DNA from: Streptococcus mitis | GTDB lineage: Bacteria > Bacillota > Bacilli > Lactobacillales > Streptococcaceae | Assembly: GCA_001560895.1 (NCBI GenBank) | Contig: CP014326.1 | Span: 1,562,001 to 1,626,000 of the forward strand | Direction: 5' to 3' | DNA length: 64,000 nucleotides | Shown here: piece after piece, positions 17,401-31,189 of the stretch | Numbering within the stretch: the first letter of the stretch is position 1 | Layout: the number at the start of each line of letters is the position of its first letter | The notes under the pieces: generated by a model | What the model was told of the DNA's origin: nothing | Database searches by the model: none | Seen by the model: only the letters and a program-made list of their open reading frames with translations | Translations under genes and position numbers: made by a program

Positions 17401-19770
17401 GTTAGCATAATCTCCATAAGCAGCTTGACTATTGCTACCACTTGGGACACTATAGGTTGGAACATCTGTGATATTGATAATCTTGGCGCCTTGAGCAATT
17501 GCAGCTGCTGGACGTTGCCATCCAAGGCTCCAGATATCCACTTCTACATCTTTCCAATCAACTAGCGTTTTTCCTTGTTTGGCGCTGAGTGATCCCCAAA
17601 TACGTGGTGTATAACCTTTTCCTTTGATATACTTGATGAGGTCATTGACATAGCGACGATAGCTTTCTGGACTTCCATAATACTCATCTGTACCGATATG
17701 AACGGTAGAAACGCCATGAAGGGGTGCATCTGGACCATCAAGAAGTTTATCATAGACTGATTTAACAAAAGCAAGTGTTTCTTCGTACTTGTTATCCAAG
17801 TCCAACATAGCTACACGTTCTACATTGTGTTTTCTCGCACTAAGTTGACCCTTGTACATCAAGTCTGGACGAACTTTAACGAATGAAAGGGCGTGACCTG
17901 GTGTGTCAATTTCAGGAACAAGGTTAATATGCAAAGCTTTTGCTAACTTGATGATTTCTTGCATTTCTTCCTTGGTATAGTGCTCATCTGATGTTAATTT
18001 TTGACCATCCTTACCAACAATATCTGTCTCCACACGGAAGCCTGTCTTGGCATGCTCTAGAACATACTTCAGTTCTTCTTCTGGACTTAAGTTCTTACCT
18101 GCCAAGTGCTCTTTTAGGAAGATATAGTTATCATTTAGGTGCAACTGAAGATCGTTCATCTTGTAGTAGGCCATGTTTAGCATGATGTCTACAAGCGTAT
18201 CATAAGGGATAAACTTACGACCTGTGTCTAGCATAAAGCCACGGTGGCTGAAGCTTGGGAAGTCACGGATCTCACCGTTCTGTAGATCTTTTTCTCCCAT
18301 TTGAAGAAGTGTACGTGTAGCATAAAAGGCACCTGCATTTGTTGCAGCTTCTACAGTGATAACACCATCTTTTACAGTGATACCATAGCCTTCCTTGCCA
18401 TATCCCTTGTCTTCAACCTTCTTAAATTCAATTCGTTTTTGAGCTGTCTGATTGCCTGTTGCAATTTCTAAGCCACGACTTTCAAGGTCAGTCTGATAGA
18501 ATTTGGCTTCTTGACCAAATCCAGAATCTCCGACTGAAATAACAGTAGATGATGTAATAGAAGTTTTTCCTTCAGTTCCATACCATTGTTGAACTGCTGG
18601 AGCAACTGCTGGCTTAGTTCCAACACCTTCGTCTGCATGCAAGCCTTTAATAAGAACTTCAAATTCTTTTGTGAAGGTATGAGTATCTTTGACTTGTTGG
18701 ACCATGACCTTAACAGTTTGATCTGTTAAAGGTTTGTAGATTTTGTTATTGAGATCAACAACACCCTGTTTGTTGCTACCAATTAAGCTTACTTGACCTG
18801 GTAATTTAGGTAATACTAGAGATTTTCCATCTTTAGCAACTTCTAGTTCTGTCACCTGACGAATATCTGTTGGTTTGCTTGCATCCGGAATGTTTGAATA
18901 GGCACGAATTTCTTGAATACCAACATTTTTCCAGTTCATAGTACCAGCTTGGTAATCTGTGATTTCAAGTTTAAGGTACTTGGCTTGAATAGCCTCTTTC
19001 AAATCAACTTTTTCACCAAGAAGTGGAGTGCCTGTTCTTTGATAAGCTAACTTCCATTCTTTAACTCCCGAACCATTCACATCATCCTGGCCAGCGTAAT
19101 AAAGATTCCATGACTTGATATTTGGATCATTTTTTTCACCACGAACACGGCGATCCCAATCAATCTCCACATGCTTAATCACTGTTGTCTTTTCAAGTGT
19201 AAATTCGATGGTTGGTTTTTCAACATTTTGATCAGTAGCCCAGCGAGTATCAGGTTTTCCGTCAATTGCCTTTTCTGCTGTGTACTGTGTGTTTGCTTCA
19301 TGGTTTGATGCTGTAGCAGAAGCTTTTTCTAAATGATTGACATCTGGAGTTTCGACCAAATCTTTGGCCACTGGCTTTTCAGCAGGTTTAGCTGCTGGAG
19401 CTACTTCTTCTTTGGGAGTTTCTGCTGGTTTTGGAGTTGTTTCTTCCTTAGGAGCAGGAGTTTCAGTTGGTTTTGTAACTGTTTCTCCAGTATTTTCAGG
19501 CTGACTTTCTGTCTCACTTGGTTGAATTTCAGTATCCTCCGTCGTAGTAGCAGTTTCTACTTTTTCAATTGCTGCTGCTATATCTGCTGGCAGTTTATCC
19601 AGAGGATGAGCCTGTGTTATTGTTCCTTCTGTCTCAGCAGGTCCTTCTGTTTCAGCTGCTTGAACCATGCCAGCACCAAAGATACTGGCACCAATCATAA
19701 CAGAAGCTGCACCAATCGTAAATTTACGAATACTATAATGACACCGTTTCTCAAAAAAATGTTTTCCCAT
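11470..19770 (-). CDS. Surface-anchored GH20 + GH84 dual beta-N-acetylhexosaminidase, 2766 aa
   Basis: One polypeptide with two different hexosaminidase barrels. The order is: YSIRK signal peptide (1-38); Pro/Glu-rich stalk; galactose-binding-like domain (about 145-295); GH20 domain (about 395-870) with the catalytic Asp-Glu pair in HIGTDE (D695-E696); concanavalin-like region (about 905-1050); F5/8 type C domain (about 1055-1190); GH84 domain (about 1245-1700) opening with KVFPTPQ and holding the catalytic Asp pair in ILADDA (D1513-D1514); several more F5/8 type C modules; 17-residue repeats; LPATG at 2734. GH20 and GH84 both remove terminal beta-GlcNAc/GalNAc with substrate-assisted catalysis but usually on different linkages. 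Pneumococcal StrH has two GH20 domains instead. A cre site precedes the gene. Confidence 0.88.
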   Translation of the reverse strand: MGKHFFEKRCHYSIRKFTIGAASVMIGASIFGAGMVQAAETEGPAETEGTITQAHPLDKLPADIAAAIEKVETATTTEDTEIQPSETESQPENTGETVTKPTETPAPKEETTPKPAETPKEEVAPAAKPAEKPVAKDLVETPDVNHLEKASATASNHEANTQYTAEKAIDGKPDTRWATDQNVEKPTIEFTLEKTTVIKHVEIDWDRRVRGEKNDPNIKSWNLYYAGQDDVNGSGVKEWKLAYQRTGTPLLGEKVDLKEAIQAKYLKLEITDYQAGTMNWKNVGIQEIRAYSNIPDASKPTDIRQVTELEVAKDGKSLVLPKLPGQVSLIGSNKQGVVDLNNKIYKPLTDQTVKVMVQQVKDTHTFTKEFEVLIKGLHADEGVGTKPAVAPAVQQWYGTEGKTSITSSTVISVGDSGFGQEAKFYQTDLESRGLEIATGNQTAQKRIEFKKVEDKGYGKEGYGITVKDGVITVEAATNAGAFYATRTLLQMGEKDLQNGEIRDFPSFSHRGFMLDTGRKFIPYDTLVDIMLNMAYYKMNDLQLHLNDNYIFLKEHLAGKNLSPEEELKYVLEHAKTGFRVETDIVGKDGQKLTSDEHYTKEEMQEIIKLAKALHINLVPEIDTPGHALSFVKVRPDLMYKGQLSARKHNVERVAMLDLDNKYEETLAFVKSVYDKLLDGPDAPLHGVSTVHIGTDEYYGSPESYRRYVNDLIKYIKGKGYTPRIWGSLSAKQGKTLVDWKDVEVDIWSLGWQRPAAAIAQGAKIINITDVPTYSVPSGSNSQAAYGDYANYETQYNRWAPNDFSTGGGPRLEASNPNIIGGGHAVWNDNIDLHETGLTSYDIFKRFFKSMQSTAERTWGSDRAAKTYADRIQPASVYAPQSNPDKTVAEEDLFKINPDTVKDYLAKKVKTSEKGLNFDKDSTIEGLVGDAGPSHVLKMDVTVTGDGEQTFSTSGNNQLYLADKDGYLAYTFEQFHIQFNKKLEKNKRYQISVVTKPQSTEVYVDGEKVERIANPANPRFAHNSLVLPLETIGGFKGILHSAELSNEPFVNPRLIPNDHFTVSATSQELPGTNAEGPVEKAFDNDPNTFWHSKWSGHQAPFTVAMNLKASEKVNGLTYLPRPGGGNGVVTSYEIYAQKDGQMVKVASGTWENNAKEKTVNFDAVETDKVELKVLAGVAGFGSAAEIQLLKPVSTTNAEKPVSPEKPVTPEKPKVEEVSDGTTELADNFVATKPTSDEAVAAASKSQDYLKKEYKVFPTPQKVTYDEGVTKLHKQVNLVMGDNLDIYTRNRLKSVLQDHQISYTSSQSAVAGATNIYLGVHGQNSQAEKEVSGISQGLFDKIDAYALSIKNNTISIVGKDTDAVFYGLTTLKHMLNESEAPVLRNVTVEDYAEIKNRGFIEGYYGNPWSNADRAELMRYGGDLKLTQYFFAPKDDPYHNKKWRELYPEEKLAEIRELARVGNQNKTRYVWTIHPFMNNRIRFGNDADYQKDLETIKAKFTQLMDVGVREFGILADDAPSPVGGYNSYNRLMKDMTDWLTEKQATYGGLRKEMIFVPGQYWGNGREDELKALNENLPTSTSMTLTGGKIWGEVSESFLSNLKNNLTAGGKTYRPVSLWVNWPVTDNSKQHLILGGGEKFLHPNVDPSLLSGIMLNPMQQSEPSKIALFSAAQYAWKQWKSEEEAKKVNDIAFNFVENGKFTDSEASLAFRELGKHMINQNMDGRVVKLEESVELAPKLAAFMSKLKAGQDVGAEREGLRAEFAKLKAAAQLYKASGDEKMRAQIHYWLDNTIDQMDALSALLDGTEAIEKNDSAKLWDSYYKGLKLYEQSQTYTFHYVDHDEKAELGVQHIRPFLLGLREILATEVQKALHPDQVISTFITNRTGVEGGLAEVTDGDLGTHALIKSPNSIKTGDYIGLKFNKAVPLQNLTFAMGTQANPRDTFNNAKVEYLNENDEWVTLSEPSYTGNESLIKYEKLNIRAKAVRMIATSDRDNTWFAVREIAVNRPVEVTRAKQAATVTISPNLMYKYNTTVGQITDGRDNTEAMLANADRTDTTPVNSWVQLDLGEVKPVTKVRLHQGSGDKLAEGVLEYSADGNSWQELDRLTGEQTKEIETPISARYVRIRNTKNINLWWRIADFSVETRTGNSQLTDTNVESLKSTPVDDSLGRYNMQIPSGTKLPAKSYLGMKLDRLHQAELIQAVGAENPSLNLEYSPNAQEWYPADQVTDKSLVRYVRLVNKTDQEQAVTATSLLVQTKEVQPTTLDSTSMGIHPTYGRNDVRKIKNLDQLFDGVYNNFVEFSDYARKDGHITLKLGSERAIKKIRAYIQDGTQNYLRDGKIQVSQDGKTWTDLVTVGDGVANETRDDSLTDGWTHDSKMPGNRYIEGELASPVKANYLRVLFTANYDARFVGFTELVINDGEFVKPINDPTVQGNSGESQGNLYSNLVDGKVLTSYKAEKDQGELVYHLSEPTDVNHIRLVSSLPQGVKARVLARTLKSDKRDSWSEIGEITSSFQTFAVRDKSPLLDVKLVWEGGKPEFYEMTTFHQELPEEPAKPAPTTSKGDEPSPVVEVPEFTGGVNGVEAAVHEVPEYTQVIGTAGDDVVPVVEGLEFKGGVNAVEAATHEVPEYTESMGDSSKLPSPVVEVPDFKGGVNGTEAAVHEVPEYKETASPQATPTEENLKDSVDKVDGDKMSSGNSDVETTVEKFDEFASASVKTDQAQKQEQPQTSVAKVKDQLPATGGEESATLALLGGLGLVLSAVFVKKGKKD
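11779..12090 (-). repeat. EVPEF/EVPEY repeats in the GH20-GH84 protein
   Basis: Three cycles of a PVVEVPEFxGGVN block followed by an [10 protein letters not shown] block lie between the last binding domain and the LPATG anchor. They are the same repeat class as in bgaA and the GH101 protein, with partly identical DNA. Confidence 0.8.
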
Positions 19771-19801
19771 TTTTTCCTATTTCCTTTCATACGCTCACAA
19801 T

Positions 19802-19815
19802 CGTAAACGTTCTCA
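19802..19815 (-). promoter_or_regulatory. CcpA cre site upstream of the GH20-GH84 gene
   Basis: The minus strand reads TGAGAACGTTTACG, 13 of 14 positions of the cre consensus, about 32 bases before the ATG. A second, weaker half-match (TGTGAGCGTATG) follows. I see no convincing -35/-10 pair between this site and the GH101 terminator, so the real promoter may lie further upstream or the gene may depend partly on read-through. Confidence 0.7.
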
Positions 19816-19824
19816 TTTCCCTTT

Positions 19825-19854
19825 AGAAAAAGAGAGGACCTAGAGGTCCTCTCT
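19825..19854 (-). terminator. Terminator of the protease-GH101 gene
   Basis: AGAGAGGACC (19831-19840) pairs with GGTCCTCTCT (19845-19854) around a 4-base loop. On the minus strand TTTTTC follows. It is a very stable hairpin about 70 bases after the GH101 stop codon. Confidence 0.88.
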
Positions 19855-19925
19855 GGGTATTCTTTTTTCTCCACTAGAACAAGCAGAGAGTTTGAGCTCC
19901 CTTTTAATGAAAACTCTTGTATATT

Positions 19926-26864
<6,939 letters not shown>

Positions 26865-26884
26865 CTAAATCCTTTCACTATATA

Positions 26885-26898
26885 CGTAAGCGTTTACA
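26885..26898 (-). promoter_or_regulatory. CcpA cre site in the GH101 leader
   Basis: The minus strand reads TGTAAACGCTTACG, 13 of 14 positions of the cre consensus, about 27 bases upstream of the ATG and well downstream of the promoter. Confidence 0.82.
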
Positions 26899-26977
26899 TC
26901 TGATGTTCAAAAAAATACTCCTTTCTGTCTAAAAAGTGTAACACTTACGTCATTAAATAAAAAATAATTACACTTTT

Positions 26978-27006
26978 AATATAACAAATGATAACCGATA
27001 AAGCAA
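26978..27006 (-). promoter_or_regulatory. Promoter of the protease-GH101 gene
   Basis: On the minus strand a TTGCTT -35 (27001-27006) and a TATATT -10 (26978-26983) are 17 bases apart. The 15-mer TTTGTTATATTAAAA around this -10 is found again upstream of bgaA (about 11266-11281). Confidence 0.55.
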
Positions 27007-27089
27007 TAGAAAAGATAGGAAATGACTAATTTTTTCTTTCAATCCTAGTAAAATTAAAGTATAAAATCTCCAAAATACTCTAGAAAAAT

Positions 27090-27136
27090 AAAATGCATAT
27101 CATCAAATTTTTTCAATATCTGATAATATGCATTTT
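27090..27136 (-). terminator. Probable terminator of yaaA
   Basis: AAAATGCATAT (27090-27100) pairs with ATATGCATTTT (27126-27136). The loop is long and AT-rich, and ATTTTTC follows on the minus strand. The rest of the 358-base gap between yaaA and the GH101 gene holds only the GH101 promoter and leader. Confidence 0.5.
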
Positions 27137-27216
27137 TCTGATTTTAAAGACTCTTTATCCAACCTCATGCGTTTTAGAAACAAAGAAGTTGAGCCTCAAT
27201 TTGAATTTTTCTCTTT

Positions 27217-27945
27217 TCATACTTCCTTAACAAAAACCAATTCCTGTTGCTGGGATAGGTCTTCTCGGTAGACAAATTCTGCAAAGTTTAAGTGGCGAGC
27301 TTCCTCCACCGTCTGTACTTGATTTTCTATCAGAGCTGTTAGAAAGGCACCACGCGCTTTCTTGGAAATGGTTGAATGAATCTTCAACTGACCGCCTCTA
27401 TCCTCCATGAATTTAAAGGTCACCATCTTTTCTCTGATTTCCTTAGAAAATACGGTCTCAAACTCTGACGACAGGAGAGAGAAAATCACTTCTTCCTGCG
27501 TCACAGCCTCATCATAAGCTGACTTCCAATGGCTCTTCAAAGTCTTACCAGCAACTTTTAACTTCATCAAAAAATCCAAACGGTGAGGAGCCATAGGCGA
27601 CAAGGCTGGCACAACACCGTACAAAGCCGAGGTAATGAAGACATGATTTTCAAGATAGACTTGTTCTGCCTCGGTCAATTTATCTCGCTTGATATGGCGA
27701 TACATAAGCCCATCAAAAAGTTTCAGAGCTGGATAGTGTTGAGCAGTTTGGCTTGTTAAAGCTTGGATATTTTGAAATTCTTCCGTAGCCTTCTCGGCTG
27801 ATACCTTATAAAAACTCTCCAATTGACTAGCAGAATAGAGGGCCAAGGCATCCAGCACAGCCTGACTTTCTGGTTTTAAAGGGGCTACTTCAATACTTGG
27901 CAAATCTGTGTTCATTTCTTTTGCTGTTGGGATTAAAATTTTCAT
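27217..27945 (-). CDS. yaaA: YaaA family peroxide-stress protein
   Basis: A 242-aa protein of the YaaA/DUF328 family, opening MKILIPTAKEMN with the family segments FDGLMYRHIK and a C-terminal FVYREDLS. In Escherichia coli, YaaA lowers free iron and protects DNA during hydrogen peroxide stress. The role fits a catalase-negative, peroxide-producing streptococcus but is inferred. The length is normal for the family. The gene is cut off from the gene upstream by a strong terminator, so it has its own promoter in the 27946-27992 region, where AT-rich sequence is present but no clear boxes are seen. Confidence 0.88.
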   Translation of the reverse strand: MKILIPTAKEMNTDLPSIEVAPLKPESQAVLDALALYSASQLESFYKVSAEKATEEFQNIQALTSQTAQHYPALKLFDGLMYRHIKRDKLTEAEQVYLENHVFITSALYGVVPALSPMAPHRLDFLMKLKVAGKTLKSHWKSAYDEAVTQEEVIFSLLSSEFETVFSKEIREKMVTFKFMEDRGGQLKIHSTISKKARGAFLTALIENQVQTVEEARHLNFAEFVYREDLSQQQELVFVKEV

Positions 27946-27992
27946 ATTGATAGTGTAGCATATTTTTTAGTCACAACCAAGAAATTCATCTG

Positions 27993-28014
27993 AAAAACCT
28001 CGGCTTGACCGAGG
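27993..28014 (-). terminator. Terminator of the 59-aa ORF
   Basis: CCTCGG (27998-28003) pairs with CCGAGG (28009-28014) around a 5-base loop, with TTTTT following on the minus strand. Confidence 0.85.
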
Positions 28015-28023
28015 CTTCTCTAT

Positions 28024-28203
28024 TTATTTTGGCCATCCTAACCAGATAGCCACGAGAACAAGGGCTGTGCCAGCCAAGCTTGTTAAGATAGATAAGAATT
28101 TATCTTTTTTCTCCTTGAACTGAGAAAAACCTATCTTCAAATCAAACAATCCAAGTAGCATTGAAGTAAGCATCACATAAAAACCTATTTCTTTGTCCTC
28201 CAT
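28024..28203 (-). CDS. Small two-segment membrane protein, 59 aa
   Basis: An ATG at 28203 opens 59 codons beginning MEDKEIGFYVMLTSM and ending AIWLGWPK before TAA. Two hydrophobic stretches (about 7-21 and 38-56) are separated by a charged turn rich in Lys, suggesting a hairpin membrane peptide. Support for a real gene: an extended -10 (TGTTATAAT on the minus strand, 28221-28229), a perfect terminator 10 bases after the stop, and strand agreement with its neighbours. I do not recognise a named family. The leader to the ATG would be very short, which is unusual. Confidence 0.6.
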   Translation of the reverse strand: MEDKEIGFYVMLTSMLLGLFDLKIGFSQFKEKKDKFLSILTSLAGTALVLVAIWLGWPK

Positions 28204-28253
28204 TAGTCTTAATTTACCTTATTATAACATACACTTCTTAAATAAAACTGTTT

Positions 28254-29849
28254 TTACTGTAGCTTAAAGGTCTTGAGATAATTGTCTTTTCCTACTTGAC
28301 CCTCGAAGGTTTTCCCATTTTCGAGGTAAGGCAGGTCATCTGATACAGAGGCCTTAACCTTGTAAATCTTACCATCAACTTTAAAGAAGTAGACGGTGTC
28401 TCCCTTGATTACAGCTGATTTGAGGTCTGCTACCACACCCTTGATGCTTTCTGTTGTTGCATTGTCAATTTCAAGGTCATTTTTATTGGCATATTTGCTG
28501 AGCAGCTCTTCCACTGTAGTAGCTACAATAACGTTTTGGTACTCAACTGCGTCTACCAGAGCATACTCTTTGACCAGGCCAGCATTGTCCTTCAAGCCCA
28601 TGATGTAGAGAGGCTTGTCATTGAGGTTGATGAGGATTGGGAAGGTTGCCTTGTAGGATTTCTCCTGAACAGCACCTTCTGCTGACTCACGGGCTGATTC
28701 TTCGGTTGCTGAAGCCAAGCTGTACTTAGTGATTTCTCCTGTTCGCATGTTTTCAAGGATGAAACCAAGATTACTCTCATCTGCATTGGCCGACGTCACA
28801 CCTGTGTAGAGATAAATGTCATTTCCGATAGACAAGTAATTATAGCCCTTGGTAGTCTGGGTCACGTTTTTCTTAGAAATCATGGCATTCCAGAAACCGT
28901 CCTTGTACTTGCCATTATAATTGATTTGCTCGATGGTTTCCTCAGCTGGATAAACTCTGTCCACCCATTCTGGAACATCTGCCAAGCTGTATTCTTTGGT
29001 TTCTCCATTTGTGGCATCCAAGATAATGACTGAAACAGGACGAGGAACCGCTAAACCAAATTGCTTTTGGTAAACTGTTGCCACATAGAAAGGATTGCCC
29101 TCATCGTCCACCTCGAAGGATGGAGTCTTGAATATTTTGGTTGGGTACTTCAAGCGCAGGTGGCGTTTGACATCACGGTTAAAATACTCCGAATCCGAAT
29201 ACTTGATTGGTGTCTTCAAATCCACCAAATCCGCATTTCCAGTTACCATGTCCACCTTGATATACTCGCCGATTCCCTTGGCTTGATTGTTAAACCATTT
29301 GATAGGATCTGCATATTCTAGCGGCGTCACTCGATAAGGTTTCCCATCAATCGTCAATTGAGTATAGGTATCTGCCGCCACGTACTGTGACACCTTATCT
29401 GTTAGTGAACCCAAGTAGCGGTCCCCAATTTTCTCAGCAGTACTTCTATCTAAGATGGGAACCTTACTGGTGTCACTCTTAGGAAATTCAGTAAAGTCTT
29501 TTTCCGTAACCGTAACTACATTGGCATAATTTTTAGCCTGAAAAATGCTGGAAGTCACTAAGGAAACCAAAGCTGCCAGGAGCAGAATTCCTCCAATAAA
29601 AGCTACAAGGATTTTCCCTAACCGATTGATTTTGAAACCCTCTAGATTTAAGGCAGCTTCCGCCTTACCGTGACGCACATGAACTGTTTTGACCAGATTG
29701 ATTCCCTTGCCAAAGCCAAATAAGACTGCCACAACCAGCAAATGTCCACAGAGGAAAAAGAGAAATTCCCAGCTGGTCAGATTAAGAGGCGGTAAAAAGA
29801 TATACCAGGTCGTTGCGATAAAAATAAGTTCAAAGATTATCCGTTTCAT
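28254..29849 (-). CDS. Conserved streptococcal membrane protein with large extracellular domain, 531 aa
   Basis: The N-terminus holds membrane segments at about 5-22 and 29-48 and a third at about 78-102; the remaining 430 residues are predicted outside the cell and contain repeated beta-rich units with PepSY-like features (for example KVDMVTGNADLVDL, FILENMRTGEITKYSL). I recognise it only as a conserved protein of this position in the mitis group; the function is unknown. It follows the deformylase-like gene by 11 bases with GGAGGAAAG before its ATG, so the two are one operon. No anchor motif and no catalytic motif are visible. Confidence 0.75.
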   Translation of the reverse strand: MKRIIFELIFIATTWYIFLPPLNLTSWEFLFFLCGHLLVVAVLFGFGKGINLVKTVHVRHGKAEAALNLEGFKINRLGKILVAFIGGILLLAALVSLVTSSIFQAKNYANVVTVTEKDFTEFPKSDTSKVPILDRSTAEKIGDRYLGSLTDKVSQYVAADTYTQLTIDGKPYRVTPLEYADPIKWFNNQAKGIGEYIKVDMVTGNADLVDLKTPIKYSDSEYFNRDVKRHLRLKYPTKIFKTPSFEVDDEGNPFYVATVYQKQFGLAVPRPVSVIILDATNGETKEYSLADVPEWVDRVYPAEETIEQINYNGKYKDGFWNAMISKKNVTQTTKGYNYLSIGNDIYLYTGVTSANADESNLGFILENMRTGEITKYSLASATEESARESAEGAVQEKSYKATFPILINLNDKPLYIMGLKDNAGLVKEYALVDAVEYQNVIVATTVEELLSKYANKNDLEIDNATTESIKGVVADLKSAVIKGDTVYFFKVDGKIYKVKASVSDDLPYLENGKTFEGQVGKDNYLKTFKLQ

Positions 29850-29860
29850 TTACTTTCCTC

Positions 29861-30271
29861 CTAAATGATTCGTCCTTCCAAATGATCCAGTTCATGCTGG
29901 CAAATCTGAGCTGGGAAGCCTGTCAAGGTAATGGTCTGTTCCTGCCATTTGCTGTCACGATAGGAAACAGTTATAGTTTCATAACGCTTAGTTGGTCTCA
30001 CACCTACCAAGGACAAACAGCCTTCTTCTGTCTCATAATGTCCTGAAAAAGACTTGAGAACAGGATTAAACATAACCACAGGAACCAAGCCCAGATTAAA
30101 GATAATCACGCGCTTCTGCACCCCAATCATATTGGCAGCCAGACCAACACAGGTCTCACGATTTGCTAAGAGCGTATCCTGTAAATCTCTAGCAAGATAC
30201 AGATCTTCCTGACTTGCCGGCTGAGACACCTGAGATAAAAACAAAACATCCTTCACAATTTGCTTTTCCAC
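29861..30271 (-). CDS. Peptide-deformylase-like protein with altered motif 1
   Basis: A 136-aa member of the polypeptide deformylase family. Motif 2 (EGCLS) and motif 3 (QHELDH), which carry the metal-binding Cys and two His and the catalytic Glu, are intact. Motif 1 is GLAANMIG where active enzymes have GLAAxQ, so the conserved Gln that helps position the substrate is missing. Streptococci carry a longer, essential Def elsewhere; this is the shorter paralogue (pneumococcal def-2 position). The start is a GTG at 30271 with GAGGAA just upstream. Activity on formyl-Met is therefore doubtful. It is co-transcribed with the downstream 531-aa membrane protein gene. Confidence 0.82.
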   Translation of the reverse strand: MEKQIVKDVLFLSQVSQPASQEDLYLARDLQDTLLANRETCVGLAANMIGVQKRVIIFNLGLVPVVMFNPVLKSFSGHYETEEGCLSLVGVRPTKRYETITVSYRDSKWQEQTITLTGFPAQICQHELDHLEGRII

Positions 30272-30358
30272 TTCCTCGCACTCCCCTTACTTTTTACTAT
30301 ATTATAGCAATTATAGCACAAAAGCCGATAACTGCAAGCCCTTTCCCTCAACTGTAGC

Positions 30359-30384
30359 AAAAAGCCATCCGAAGATGACTTTTT
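30359..30384 (-). terminator. Terminator of the yghU-like gene
   Basis: An 11-bp stem (30359-30369 with 30374-30384, one G-U) closed by a TTCG tetraloop on the minus strand, ending in TTTTT. It lies directly at the gene's stop codon. Confidence 0.85.
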
Positions 30385-30385
30385 A

Positions 30386-31177
30386 CTACTTAATTTCTTT
30401 ATAAGTTACTTCCATACCGCGCTTAACAGCTGGACGGTTGGCAATTTTTTCTGCCCAGTTTACTAGATTTTGATAACTTGAGGCATCTAAGAATTTTGCA
30501 GAACCTTGATAAAGTTTTCCTTGAACTAACTGTCCATACCAAGACCAGATAGCAATATCTGCAATCGTATAGTCATTGCCTGCAATATAAGGCTTCTTAG
30601 CCAATTCCTTATCTAATAAATCCAACTGGCGTTTCACTTCCATCGTAAAACGATTAATTGGATATTCCAATTTTTCAGGGGCATAATTAAAGAAATGTCC
30701 AAATCCTCCACCTAGAAAAGGTGCTGCACCTGCTTGCCAGAATAGCCAATTCAAAACTTCTACCTTTTCCACAGGATTGCTTGGTAAAAAGGCTCCAAAT
30801 TTCTCAGAAAGGTACAGAAGAATATGAGCAGACTCAAAGACTCTTACTTCTTCAGTACCTGACTGGTCCAACAAGGCTGGAATCTTTGAATTTGGATTGA
30901 GCTTTACAAAGTCGGAACCGAATTGATCCCCATCCATGATAGCAATCTTATACAAGTCGTAAACCGCTTGCTCAAAACCAGCTTCTAGTAATTCTTCCAA
31001 TAAGATAGTGACCTTCACACCATTTGGTGTTCCCAGTGAATAAAGCTGAAAAGGTTGTTCTCCTTTTGGTAAGTCTTGTTCGAAACGGGCACCTGCTGTT
31101 GGTCTATTTAATCCTGTAAAAGCTCCTTGATTACTAGCTTCATCCTGCCATACGGTCGGTAATTGATAAGCTGACAT
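30386..31177 (-). CDS. yghU: YghU-type glutathione S-transferase family disulfide oxidoreductase
   Basis: A 263-aa protein with an N-terminal thioredoxin-fold GST domain (about 40-130, with LYSLGTPNGVKV at the active-site loop and NPNSKIPALLD) and a C-terminal helical GST domain (about 135-255, with DYTIADIAIW). YghU-type proteins use glutathione to reduce disulfides or organic peroxides in the cytoplasm; mitis-group streptococci import glutathione. It starts 12 bases after the ATPase gene's stop codon with its own GGGAGG ribosome site, so it can be read from the riboswitch-controlled transcript. Confidence 0.85.
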   Translation of the reverse strand: MSAYQLPTVWQDEASNQGAFTGLNRPTAGARFEQDLPKGEQPFQLYSLGTPNGVKVTILLEELLEAGFEQAVYDLYKIAIMDGDQFGSDFVKLNPNSKIPALLDQSGTEEVRVFESAHILLYLSEKFGAFLPSNPVEKVEVLNWLFWQAGAAPFLGGGFGHFFNYAPEKLEYPINRFTMEVKRQLDLLDKELAKKPYIAGNDYTIADIAIWSWYGQLVQGKLYQGSAKFLDASSYQNLVNWAEKIANRPAVKRGMEVTYKEIK

Positions 31178-31189
31178 CAGAAACCTCCC

